Origin: Bufo bufo
Taxonomy: Eukaryota > Chordata > Amphibia > Anura > Bufonidae
Direction of reading: 5' to 3'
DNA: 64,000 bases
Assembly: GCF_905171765.1 (NCBI RefSeq)
Contig: NC_053392.1
Span: 499,020,556-499,084,555, forward strand
A program made the translations under genes and the position numbers. Under the pieces are notes generated by a model. It was not told where the DNA came from. It searched no databases and worked only from the letters and a program-made list of their open reading frames with translations. Shown here in pieces: positions 43,800-54,170 of the stretch. Numbering within the stretch: position 1 is the first letter of the stretch; each line of letters opens with the position of its first letter.

Positions 43800-45517
43800 G
43801 AGAATTAAGTAATGTCATAGCCAGACCCTTATTTCTGATATTTACAGACTCTATACTGACAGGGAGTGTTCCACAGGATTGGCGCATGGAAAATGTTGTG
43901 CCAATATTCAAAAAGGGTCCAAAAACAGAGCCTGGAAACTATAGGCCGGTAAGTTTAACATCTGTTGTGTGTAAACAGTTTGAAGGTTTTCTAAGAGATG
44001 CTATCTTAAAGCATTTCAACGGAAATAAGCAAATAACGCCATATCAGCATGGCTTCGTGAGGGATCGGTCATGCCAAACTAATTTAATCAGTTTCTATGA
44101 GGAGGTAAGTTCTAGACTTGACAGCGGCAAATCAATGGATGTCGTATATCTGGACTTCTCCAAAGCATTTGACACTGTACCACATAAAAGGTTAGTATAT
44201 AAAATGAGAATGCTCGGACTGGGAGAAAATGTCTGTATGTGGGTAAGTAACTGGCTGAGGGATAGAAAACAGAGGGTGGTTATTAGTAGTACACACTCAG
44301 ATTGGGTCACTGTCACTAGTGGGGTACCTCAGGGGTCAGTATTGGGCCCTATTCTCTTCAATATATTTATTAATGATCTTGTAGAAGGCTTGCACAGTAA
44401 AATATCAATTTTGGCAGATGACGCTAAACTGTGTAAAGTAATTTACACTGAAGAGGACAGTATACTACTACAGAGGGATCTGGATAGATTAGAGGCTTGG
44501 GCAGATAAGTGGCAGATGAGGTTTAACACTGACAAATGTAAGGTTATGCACATGGGAAGGAATAATGCAAGTCACCCGTACATACAAAATGGTAAAACAC
44601 TGGGTAAGGCCTCATGCACACGACCGCGCCGTTTTTTGCGGTCCGCAAACCGTGGATCCGCAAAAAACTGAAGCCGCCCGTGTGCCTTCCGCAATTTGCG
44701 GAACAGACGGCCCATTGTAGCCATGCCTATTTTTGTCCGCAAAACTGACAAGAATAGGACATGCTATATTTTTTTTGCGGGGCCTCAGAACGGAGCAACA
44801 GATGCGGACAGCACACATCATTTTGAAGTGAATGGGTCTGCATCCGAGCCGCAAAAACTGCAGCTTGAATGCGGACCATAACTACGGTCGTGTGCATGAG
44901 GCCTAACACTGACATGGAAAAGGACCTAGGAATTTTAATAAACAGCAAACTAAGCAGTAAAAATCTGTGCCAAGGCCAATAAGATAATGGGTTGCATCAA
45001 AAGGGCATAGATGCCCGTGATAAGAACATAGTCCTACCACTTTACAAATCACTGGTCAGACCACACATGGAGTACTGTGTACAGTTCTGGGCTCCTGTGA
45101 ACAAGGCACACATAGCAGAGCTGGAGAGGGTTCAGAGGAGGGCAACTAAAGTAATAACTGGAATCTGGGGATTACAGTACCCTGAAAGATTATCAAAATT
45201 AGGGTTATTCACTTTAGAAAAAAAGACGACTGAGGGGAGATCTAATTACTATGTATAAATATATCAGGGGTCAGTACAGAGATCTCTCCCATCATCTATT
45301 TATCCCCAGGACTGTGACTGTGACGAGGGGACATCCTCTGCGCCTGGAGGAAAGAAGGTTTGTACACAAACATAGAAAAGGATTCTTTACGGTAAGAGCA
45401 GTGAGACTATGGAACTCTCTGCCTGAGGAGGTGGTGATGGTGAGTTCACTAAAAGAGTTCAAGAGGGGCCTGGATGAATTTCTGGAGTGTAATAATATTA
45501 CAGGCTATAGCTACTAG
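43800..45517 (+). pseudogene. CR1/L2 reverse transcriptase, interrupted
   Basis: The enzyme copies LINE RNA at the nicked target. The frame starts in the finger region (LSNVIARPLFLIF, then VVPIFKKGPKTEPGNYRPVS). YLDFSKAFDTVPH carries the first catalytic Asp, GVPQGSVLGPILFNIFINDL is block 4, and ISILADDAKLCK is the catalytic box; the family usually has F or Y before ADD, here Leu. It then meets the insertion at 44608. Beyond it, after stops, the C-terminal part reads LYKSLVRPHMEYCVQFWAPV, then a frameshift near 45240 and AVRLWNSLPEEVV. Several stops lie between 44904 and 44990. Confidence 0.85.
44608..44903. mobile_element. Hairpin element with TAA duplication (Harbinger-type)
   Basis: 296 bases, ends GGCCTCATGCACACGAC and the exact inverse GTCGTGTGCATGAGGCC, flanked by TAA (44605-44607 and 44904-44906). 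A 3-bp TWA duplication is the PIF/Harbinger rule. A relative is at 47759-48033. Confidence 0.85.
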
Positions 45518-45673
45518 AGAGGGGTCGTCGATCCAGGGCGTTATTCTGATTGCCTGATTGGAGTCGGGAAGGAATTTTTCCCTCCTTAAGTGGGATCCTC
45601 TGGATCAACTTGCAGGATAACAGGCCAAACTGGATGGACAGATGTCTTTTTTCGGCCTTATATACTATGTTAC

Positions 45674-46684
45674 TACACTCACCTAAAGAATTATTAGGAA
45701 CACCAGACTAATACGGTGTTGGACCCCCTTTTGCCTTCAGAACTGCCTTAATTCTACGTGGCATTGATTCAACAAGGTGCTGATAGCATTCTTTAGAAAT
45801 GTTGGCCCATATTGATAGGATGGCATCTTGCAGTTGATGGAGATTTGAGGGATGCACATCCAGGGCACGAAGCTCCCGTTCCACCACATCCCATAGATGC
45901 TCTATTGGGTTGAGATCTGGTGACTGTGGGGGCCATTTTAGTACAGTGAACTCATTGTTATGTTCAAGAAACCAATTTGAAATGATTCAAGCTTTGTGAC
46001 ATGGTGCATTATCCTGCTGGAAGTAGCCATCAGAGGATGGATACATGTTCTCATTCTGTTTACGCCAAATTCGGACTCTACCATTTGAATGTCTCAACAG
46101 AAATCGAGACTCATCAGACCAGGCAACATTTTTCCAGTCTTCAACAGTCCAATTTTGGTGAGCTCGTGCAAATTGTAGCCTCTTTTTCCTATTTGTAGTG
46201 GAGATGAGTGGTACCCGGTGGGGTCTTCTGCTGTTGTAGCCCATCCGCCTCAAGGTTGTGCATGTTGTGGCTTCACAAATGCTTTGCTGCATACCTCGGT
46301 TGTAACGAGTGGTTATTTCAGTCAACGTTACTCTTCTATCAGCTTGAATCAGTCGGCCCATTCTCCTCTGACCTCTAGCATCCACAATGCATTTTTGCCC
46401 ACAGGACTGCCGCATACTGGATGTTTTTCCCTTTTCACACCATTCTTTGTAAACCCTAGAAATGGTTGTGCGTGAAAATCCCAGTAACTGAGCAGTTTGT
46501 GAAATACTCAGACCGGCCCGTCTGGCACCAACAACCATGCCACGCTCAAAATTGCTTAAATCACCTTTTTTTCCCATTCTGACATTCACTTTGGAGTTCA
46601 GGAGATTGTCTTGACCAGGGCCACTCCCCTAAATGCATTGAAGAAATAGAACAGGTGTTCCTAATAATTCTTTAGGTGAGTGTA
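45674..46684 (-). mobile_element. Tc1/mariner element, DD36E type, internally deleted (copy 2)
   Basis: 1011 bases, same ends as copy 1 (31570-32623). It has the same loss inside the transposase and an extra 43-base deletion in the 5' leader (near 46641). Inserted in the terminal repeat of the CR1/L2 LINE. Confidence 0.95.
45708..46577 (-). pseudogene. Tc1 DD36E transposase, copy 2, with a stop
   Basis: Same protein as copy 1, including the lost central block (RIWRKQNENM directly followed by YPSSDGYFQQ). A TGA replaces the residue after NAPCHKA, so translation would end before the Glu in LNPIEHLWD. In copy 2 that block keeps the usual Pro, whereas copy 1 has Gln. Confidence 0.9.
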
Positions 46685-46692
46685 TGTTACTA

Positions 46693-46995
46693 ATTCTAAA
46701 ATCAGCAAGGTTAAACTCTGACAATCTCTCCAAGTATACCAACTGCGATTATATAGGACCACATTTCAACCCTTTATCTCATAAGGGAGGGGGGGGGGGT
46801 TGATTATTTTTACTTTTTTCAATTCACCCAAACCTTGGATTTGGGATATTTAGAGTGATGGGATATGGCACAATGATCTAATATGTCAAAGACATCAACA
46901 TATCGGACTCCTTATTTGTGTGGACTGACAAGTGGACATTTGTACCTTAGAGGAGGAGTTCCTACACCATGTAGACTAATCCAGAAGACACAGTA
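46693..46995. other. No recognisable feature
   Basis: AT-rich with a G-run near 46790; nothing identified. Confidence 0.5.
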
Positions 46996-47423
46996 TGACT
47001 TTCACACGAGCGAATTTTCAGCGCGGGCGCAATGCGTGATGCAAATGCATTGCGCCCGCACTGAATCCGGACCCATTCATTTCAATGGGTCTGTGTACAT
47101 GAGCGTTGTTTTTCATGCATCACTTGTGCGTTGCGTGAAAATCGTAGCATGTTTTATATTTTGCCAATGCTGGCCCCATAGAAGTGAATGGGGCTGCGTG
47201 AAAAATGGATCGCATCCACAAGCAAGTGCGGATGCGATGCGTTTTCAACTGATGATTGCTAAGAGATGTTGTTTGTAAGCCTCAATGCGCATTTCACCCG
47301 CGTGATAAAAACTGAACCACTGAACGCAATCGCAGACAAAACTGACTGAACTTGCTTGCGAAATGGTGTGCGTTTTCCTGAACGCATCCGGACCTAATCT
47401 GTATCGTTCGTGTGAAAGGGGCC
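46996..47423. mobile_element. Hairpin element with TTTCACACGAGCG ends
   Basis: Left GACTTTCACACGAGCG and right CGTTCGTGTGAAAGGGGCC are inverse with mismatches; TAA follows on the right. Inner TTGCGCCCGCACTGAAT and GCAATGCGT-like words also pair. No coding capacity. Resembles the neighbouring GGCC-ended elements in layout. Confidence 0.6.
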
Positions 47424-47758
47424 TAAGTGTACTTCATGCAAAACATTGAGAGTGGAGAGGGGAGCAGAAAGATTGCATGTGAACTTAAATGCAGGTTGGA
47501 AGCTGGGTTACCAAAGACTATGGTCCGTAGCCTCCAAAAATGGCTGACTACTATTTAAATTCCCAGCTTACGGGCGGACTGGGAACTTAAAGTGGCCCTG
47601 GAAAATACCTAAAAGTGTCCCCATGTTGTAGACAGGCCAAATTGACAGAAGGCAGGGACAACAAAAGCAGGCAGGGTCAGCAATACCATAGTGCAGCACA
47701 AAATACCTTCCCAGAAACTGCCCTGTTTCGGTTGTCAGCGCCATCTGCCACATCCTAA
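47424..47758. other. No recognisable feature
   Basis: Short frames only. Confidence 0.5.
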
Positions 47759-48033
47759 GGCCTCATGCACACGGCCATTGCGCCGTTTGTGCACTGCATC
47801 ACGAATGCGAATCCATTCACTTGAATGGGTCCACAATCCAGTAGGCGCAGTTCGGAACGGAGGCACGGAACCCCACAGAAGCACATGTTCTATTTTTGCT
47901 GAGTGGATGGATCACAGTCCTATTCAAGTTTAATGTGTCTGGATCCGTCTGTGGCAACTGTACCGATGGTGCCCATGCAAATTGCTGTCCCTAATGCATG
48001 GAACGGTTGAGCAACGGCCGTGTGCATGAGACC
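47759..48033. mobile_element. Second Harbinger-type hairpin element
   Basis: Ends GGCCTCATGCACACGGCC and inverse GGCCGTGTGCATGAGACC, preceded by TAA and followed by TGA (one change). Same family as 44608-44903. Confidence 0.75.
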
Positions 48034-48724
48034 TGAGGATGGTGATGCAATTAAATTGAGAAGGACACCTGCAGCTTCTGTACCTGATGCTCCCAGCCTA
48101 AATTATCGCCAAGAGCTTCACATCATTATTATGTACCCGGTCAGTGGCCATGAAGAGAGCTCAGCGCCCCCCTTCCCCCCTGTAGGGTCTATGCCCAGTC
48201 TGCCCCTGTGTTTAAAGAATTCTAATTGCACACAGAATTGTCACATTGTAAAAAAACTATATATTTTATATTCTATTTCAAAAACAGCTTCCCTAACTGA
48301 GATTAGGTGACTGATAAACAGTTATGACTTCAAGGAGTATGAAGTGGTTAAAACAGTAGGCAGCTATATTTTAACACCTCACAAGGTTTATGTTATTCCT
48401 GCTGAAAATTCACACAAAGGAATGAAAAGAAAAACAAATCTGGTGTTGATATAGAATTTTTACTCAAGAGATACATGTCAAAATATTCATTTTTAAAGCT
48501 TTAACCCTTGGGAGTGTCTTAAATAAAGTGTGAATTGAAAATTGTGACATTCTCTTTCTACATGTCTATATGTAATAATATTACGGATATATTGTATTTT
48601 CATAAATATTACAGATTTATTTTAAAAACAACCCTTAAAAAAGCAAATACTTTAGAAGTAAGTACTTCACACTAGCGTTTTTACTGGATTCGACAGGATT
48701 CTGAAAAAACGCTTCCGTTACTGA
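48034..48724. other. No gene; partial repeat end
   Basis: AT-rich. 48665-48724 (TTCACACTAGCGTTTTTACT...) resembles the start of a hairpin element cut by E4. Confidence 0.45.
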
Positions 48725-49007
48725 TAGAGTTGAGCGAACACCTGGATGTTCGGGTTCGAGAAGTTCGGCCGAACTTCCCGAAAATGTTCGGGTTCGGGAT
48801 CCGAACTTCGCCCCAAACCCAAACCCCATTGAAGTCAATGGGGACTCAAACTTTTCAGCACTAAAAAGGCTGTAAAATAGCCCAGGAAAGGGCCAGAGGG
48901 CTGCAAAAGGCAGCAAAATGTAGGTAAATCCCCTGCAAACAAATGTGGATAGGGAAATGAATAAAAATTAAAATAAAATAAATAAAAATTAACCAATATC
49001 AATTGGA

Positions 49008-49385
49008 GAGAGGTCCCATAGCAGAGAATCAGGCTTCGTGTCACCCACCACTGGAACAGGCCACTGTCAGATATTTAGGCCCTGGCACCCAGAAAGAGGA
49101 GAGAGGTCCCATTGCAGAGAATCAGGCTTCATGTCACCCACCACTGGAACAGGCCACTGTCAGATATTTAGGCCCAGGCACCCAGACAGAGGATAGAGGT
49201 CCCATAGCAGAGAATCAGGCTTCATGTCACCCACCACTGGAACAAGCCACTGTCAGATATTTAGGCCCCAGCACCCAGGCAGAGGAGAGAGGTCCCATTG
49301 CAGAGAATCAGGCTTCATGTCACCCACCACTGGAACAGGCCACTGTCAGATATTTAGGCCCCGGCACTCAGACGGAGGAGAGGTT
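49008..49385 (+). repeat. 93-bp tandem repeat, four copies, left arm of E4
   Basis: Unit GAGAGGTCCCATAGCAGAGA...CAGATATTTAGGCCC, starts spaced exactly 93 bases (49009, 49102, 49195, 49288). The unit is open in one plus frame, giving a repetitive 31-residue pattern that is not a gene. E2 lacks this array. Confidence 0.95.
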
Positions 49386-49496
49386 CATTCAACTTTGGGT
49401 TGCCCCGCAATATAATGGTAAAATTAAAAAAAGAGGATTGAATGAAGTGCCCTGGAGTACAAGAATATATTGTTAAGGGGATGTAGTTATAAATGT

Positions 49497-52400
49497 CTAA
49501 TCTGCACAAGGGATGGAGAGGTCCTGTGGGATCCATGCCTGGTTAATTTTTATGAATGTCAGCTTGTCCACATTGGCTGTAGACAGGCGGCTGCGTTTGT
49601 CTGTAATGACCGTGCTGAATACACGTTCAGACAAAACGCTGGCCGTCGGGCAGGCCAGCACCTCCAAGGCATAAAAGGCTAGCTCTGAACAATTTGGAGA
49701 CCCAGAAGTTGAATGGGGCCAAACCATCAGTCAGTACGTGGAGGGGTGTGCACACGTACTGTTCCACCATGTTAGTGAGATGCTGCCTCCTGCTAACACG
49801 TTCCGTATCAGGTGGTGGTGCAATTAGCTGTGGCGTGGTGACAAAACTTTTCCACATCTCTGCCATGCTAACCCTGCCCTCAGAGGAGCTGGCCATGACA
49901 CAGCTGCGTTGGCGACCTCTTGCTCCTCCTCTGCCTTCGCCTTGGGCTTTTACTTGTTCCCCTGTGACATTTGGGAATGCTCTCAGTAGCGCGTCTACCA
50001 ACGTGCGCTTGTACTCTCGCATCTTCCTATCACGCTCCAGTGCAGGAAAGAAGGTGGCACATTGTCTTTGTTTGGGGATCCAGCAGGGTGGCAAAACAGT
50101 AGTCCGCACACGTTAAAATGTGGGCAACTCTGCTGTCGTTGCGCAGTCACTGCAGCATGTAGTCGCTCATGTGTGCCAGGCTGCCCAGAGGTAAGGACAA
50201 GCTGTCCTCTGTGGGAGGCGTATCGTCATCGTCCTGCGTTTCCCCCCAGCCATGCACCAGTGATGGGCCCGAACATGCTTCATCCTCCTCCTCTTCCACC
50301 TCCTCCTCATCCTCGTCATCCTCGTCTTCCAGTAGTGGGCCCTGTCTGGCCACATTTTTACCTGGCCTCTGCTGTTGCAAAAAACCTCCCTCTGAGTCAC
50401 TTCTAAGAGACTGGCCTGAAAGTGTTAAAAATGACCCCTCTTCCTCCTCCTCCTCCTCCTCCTGGGCCACCTCCTCTTCCATCATCGCCCTAAGTGTTTT
50501 CTCAAGGAGACATAGAAGTGGTATTGTAACGCTGATAACGGCGTCATCGCCACTGACCATGTTGGTGGAGTACTCGAAACAGCGCAACAGGGCACACAGG
50601 TCTCGCATGGAGGCCCAGTCATTGGTGGTGAAGTGGTGCTGTTCCGCAGTGCGACAGACCCGTGCGTGCTGCAGCTGAAACTCTACTATGGCCTGCTGCT
50701 GCTCGCACAGTCTGTCCAGCATGTGCAAGGTGGAGTTCCACCTGGTGGGCACGTCGCATATGAGGCGGTGAGCCGGAAGGCCGAAGTTATGCTGTAGCGC
50801 AGACAGGTGAGCAGTGGCAGGATGTGAACGCCGGAAGCGCGCACAGACGGCCCGCACTTTATGCAGTAGTTGTGAATGAACTTCTGCACCACCAAATTCA
50901 GCACATGCGCCAGGCAAGGGATGCGCGTCAAACCGGCTAGTCCCAGAGCTGCGACGAGATTTCGCCCATTATCGCACACCACCAGGCCGGGCTTGAGGCT
51001 CTCCGGCAGCAACCACTCGTCGGTCTGTTGTTTAATACCCCGCCACAACTCCTGCGCAGTGTGGGGCCTGTCCCCCAAACATATGAGTTTCAGAATGGCC
51101 TGCTGACGTTTACCCCAGGCTGTGCTGAAGTTGGTGGTGAAGGTGTGTGGCTGACTGGATGAGCAGGTGGAAGAAGAGGAGGAGGAAGCCGAGTAGGAGG
51201 CTACAGGAGGCAAAGAATGTTGCCCTGCAATCCTTGGCGGCGGAAGGACGTGCGCCAAAGAGTTCTCCGCCTGGGTCCCAGCTGCCACTACATTTACCCA
51301 GTGTGCAGTTAGGGAGATATAGCGTCCCTGGCCGTGCTTACTGGTCCACGTATCTGTGGTTAGGTGGACCTTGCCACAGATGGCGTTGCACAGTGCACAC
51401 TTGATTTTATCAGATACTTGGTTGTGCAGGGAAGGCACGGCTCTCTTGGAGAAGTAGTGGCGGCTGGGAACAACATACTGTGGGACAGCAAGCGACATGA
51501 GCTGTTTGAAGCTGTCTGTGTCCACCAGCCTGAATGACAGCATTTCATAGGCCAGTAGTTTAGAAATGCTGGCATTCAGGGCCAGGGATCGAGGGTGGCT
51601 AGGTGGGAATTTACGCTTTCTCTCAAATGTTTGTGAGATGGAGAGCTGAACGCTGCCGTGTGACATGGTGGAGATGCTTGGTGACGGAGGTGGTGGTGTT
51701 GGTGGTACATCCTCTGTTTGCTGGGCGGCAGGTGCCAACGTTCCTCCAGAGGCAGAGGAAGAGGCCGAGGCAGCAGCAGAAGAGGTAGCAGGGGGAGCCT
51801 GAGTGAGTTCCTTGTTTTTAAGGTGTTTACTCCACTGCAGTTCATGCTTTGCATGCACATGCCTGGTCATGCAGGTTGTGCTAAGGTTCAGAACGTTAAT
51901 GCCTCGCTTCAGGCTCTGATGGCACAGCATGCAAACCACTCGGGTCTTGTCGTCAGCACATTGTTTGAAGAACTGCCACGCCAGGGAACTCCTTGAAGCT
52001 GCCTTTGGGGTGCTCGGTCCCAGGTGGCGGTGGCCAGTAGCAGGCGAACTCTCTTGGCGGCGGGTGTTCTGCTTTTGCCCACTGCTCCCTCTTTTGCTAC
52101 GCTGTTGGCTCGGTCTCACCACTGCCTCTTCCTCCGAACTCAGAAAGTCAGTGGCAAGACCTTTATTCCATGTGGGGTCTAGGACCTCATCGTCCCCTGC
52201 ATCGTCTTCCACCCAGTCTTCCTCCCTGACCTCCTGTTCGGTCTGCACACTGCAGAAAGACGCAGCAGTTGGCACCTGTGTTTCGTCATCATCAGAGACG
52301 TGCTGAGGTGGTATTCCCATGTCCTCATCATCAGGAAACATAAATGGTTGTGCGTCAGTGCATTCTTTGTCTTCCACCGCTGGGGAAGGGCTAGGTGGAT

Positions 52401-52825
52401 GCCCTTGGGAAACCCTGCCAGCAGAGTCTTTAAACAGCAAGAGACTGCTGCATAAGTTGAGGCTCAGACAGTTTCCCTGATATGCATGGGGGTGATGTGA
52501 CAGACTGATGGGCTTGGTTTTCAGGCGCCATCTGTGCGCTTTCTGCAGAAGACTGGGTGGGAGATAATGTGAACGTGCTGGATCCACTGTCGGCCACCCA
52601 ATTGACTAATGCCTGTACCTGCTCAGGCCTTACCATCCTTAGAATGGCATTGGGCCCCGCCAAATATCGCTGTAAATTCTGGCGTCTACTGGGACCTGAG
52701 GTAGTTGGTACACTAGGACTTGAGGCTGTGGCAGAACGGCCCCGTCCTCTCCCAGCACCAGAGGGTCCACTAACACCACCACGACCATGTCCGCATCCGC
52801 GTCCCTTACTAGATGTTTTCCTCAT
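49497..52825 (-). pseudogene. E4 hAT transposase, long form, with frameshifts
   Basis: Same architecture as in E2: RG-rich start (GRGCGHGRGG), NLQRYLAGP, LVNWVADSGS, acidic region, BED finger (CMLCHQSL ... TRHVHAKH), LTTDTWTSKHGQG with the first Asp, LVVCDNGRNL with the second, CLAHVLNLVVQKF, VPTRWNSTLHML. The segment from 52437 to about 50890 is one open frame. A 16-base deletion near 50870, compared with E2, shifts the frame after FIHNY. Other shifts lie near 52437 and 50110-50160. The C-terminus keeps CPTASVLSERVFS and RLSTANVDKLTFIKINQAW, which E2 has partly lost. A Glu-run (EEEEEEEEG) and an Asp/Glu-rich insert sit before the C-terminal domain. The two copies carry different lesions. Confidence 0.9.
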
Positions 52826-52829
52826 TGTT

Positions 52830-53650
52830 ACCGTTCACCACAATAAGAAAATAATTATTTGGCCCAATGTATTGAATTCAAATTCAGCCCTTATTTTACA
52901 GGCACCTAACACTATCTGGCTCTCTATTTAGGTACCGTATTACACTAATACAGGCACAGCAGTAACCACAGATTTAGCTGAATATTAATTGTAGGCCTAG
53001 TATTTAGGCCCTGGATGACAGGTATCCCTTTACGGACAGAATTACACTTGGAGATGCACGGTAGCGTGTGAAGTTATTGAGGATGACCCTATCACTAGCA
53101 CTTGAATTTGCACCTTGAATGTAATATACCCTTTTACGGACAGAAATACACTCTGTGAGATGCACAATAGTGCGTGCAAATTTAAAGGCTTATGCTTTCA
53201 GCAATTGTAATTTAACAGTTTGTGTAATATACCCTTTTACGGACAGATTTAAACTTAGCCTGCAACAGCAGAAACTACTGATTTAGGGTATTGCTATTTT
53301 GGGAATTGAATTTCAACCCAGAACAAAAACTATGCTTTGACAGACACTAAAAAACTTGTCCAGCCCCAGCTGGAACACCAGATTTAGGGTATTGCTATTT
53401 TGGCAATTATATTTCACCCCAGAAAAGAATATATACTTTTCCAGACAGCAGACAGCATTACACTTGGCTAGCCACAGCTGGAACACCAGATTTAGGGGAT
53501 TGCAGATTGAAGTGAATTTCACCCCTCAATAAAATATAGAAAATTCTATCCTGAGTTTCTAGGGGTGACAATAAGCACAGCCAAGCCCCTGATGTAGGAT
53601 ACAGCAAAAAAAAAACAACCCTACTATTGATGGTTAAAACTTAAATGGAC
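52830..53650. repeat. Degenerate tandem repeats, right arm of E4
   Basis: Repeated words about 100-120 bases apart: CCCTTTTACGGACAGA, then GGAACACCAGATTTAGGG(T/G)ATTGC and TTGAATTTCACCCCAGAA. The sequence is unrelated to the 95-bp array in the same place in E2. Confidence 0.7.
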
Positions 53651-53913
53651 TTGGTGGCAGCTTGTGCTGGCGCACCACAAGACACAAAATAGCCGCCGAT
53701 CACCCCAGAAAAAAGTGACAGAAAAACGCTCTGGGCAGCCTAAAAACAGTGAGCAATTAACTAGCAGAAATTGAATGATTCACAGCTGTAGATCGATCAC
53801 ATCCTTAAGTATTTTTGCTGACTTAATCCCTGCCTAATTTCGCCCTAACAGCAGCTGCATCCTCTCCCTACACTGATTAGAGCAGAGTGACGTGCGGCAC
53901 TACGTGACTCCAG

Positions 53914-54022
53914 CTTAAATAGAGGCTGGGTCACATGCTGCACTGGCCAATCACAGCCATGCCAATAGTAGGCATGACTGTGATGGCCTCTTGGGGCAAG
54001 TAGTATGACGCTTGTTGATTGG
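53914..54022 (-). promoter_or_regulatory. Candidate E4 promoter
   Basis: CCAAT in AGCAGCCAATCAAC (around 54022-54014), inverted CCAAT (53946-53950) and TATTTAAGC (about 53921-53913). Near-identical to the block in E2. Confidence 0.6.
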
Positions 54023-54170
54023 CTGCTTTGCAGCCTTTCAAAAAGCGCCAAGAAAGCGTCGAACACCGAACCCGAACTTTTACGTAAATGTTCGGGTTCG
54101 GGACCGTGTCACGAACACCCCAAAATTCGGTACGAACCCGAACTATACAGTTTGGGTTCGCTCATCCCTA

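Larger units (their letters stand above)
43783..45673 (+). mobile_element. CR1/L2-clade LINE, 5'-truncated
   Basis: Reverse transcriptase and C-terminal part of ORF2, then a 3' UTR ending in a short direct repeat (CTATGTTAC), as CR1-like LINEs do instead of a poly(A). A hairpin element (44608-44903) and a Tc1 element (from 45674, inside the terminal repeat) interrupt it. Confidence 0.85.
48725..54170 (-). mobile_element. E4: hAT element, sister of E2
   Basis: Ends TAGAGTTGAGCGAACACC and the inverse GGTTCGCTCATCCCTA, with about 100 bases of GTTCGGGTTCGGG-rich subterminal inverted sequence. Flanks (GTTACTGA and TTCATGGG) do not match, so no target duplication is seen. The transposase gene is closely similar to that of E2, the repeat arm is different. 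Confidence 0.85.

Noticed and set aside
49003..49476. 157-codon plus-strand frame with four 31-residue repeats
   Set aside because: Direct translation of the 93-bp tandem repeat in the arm of E4, opposite to the transposase gene.
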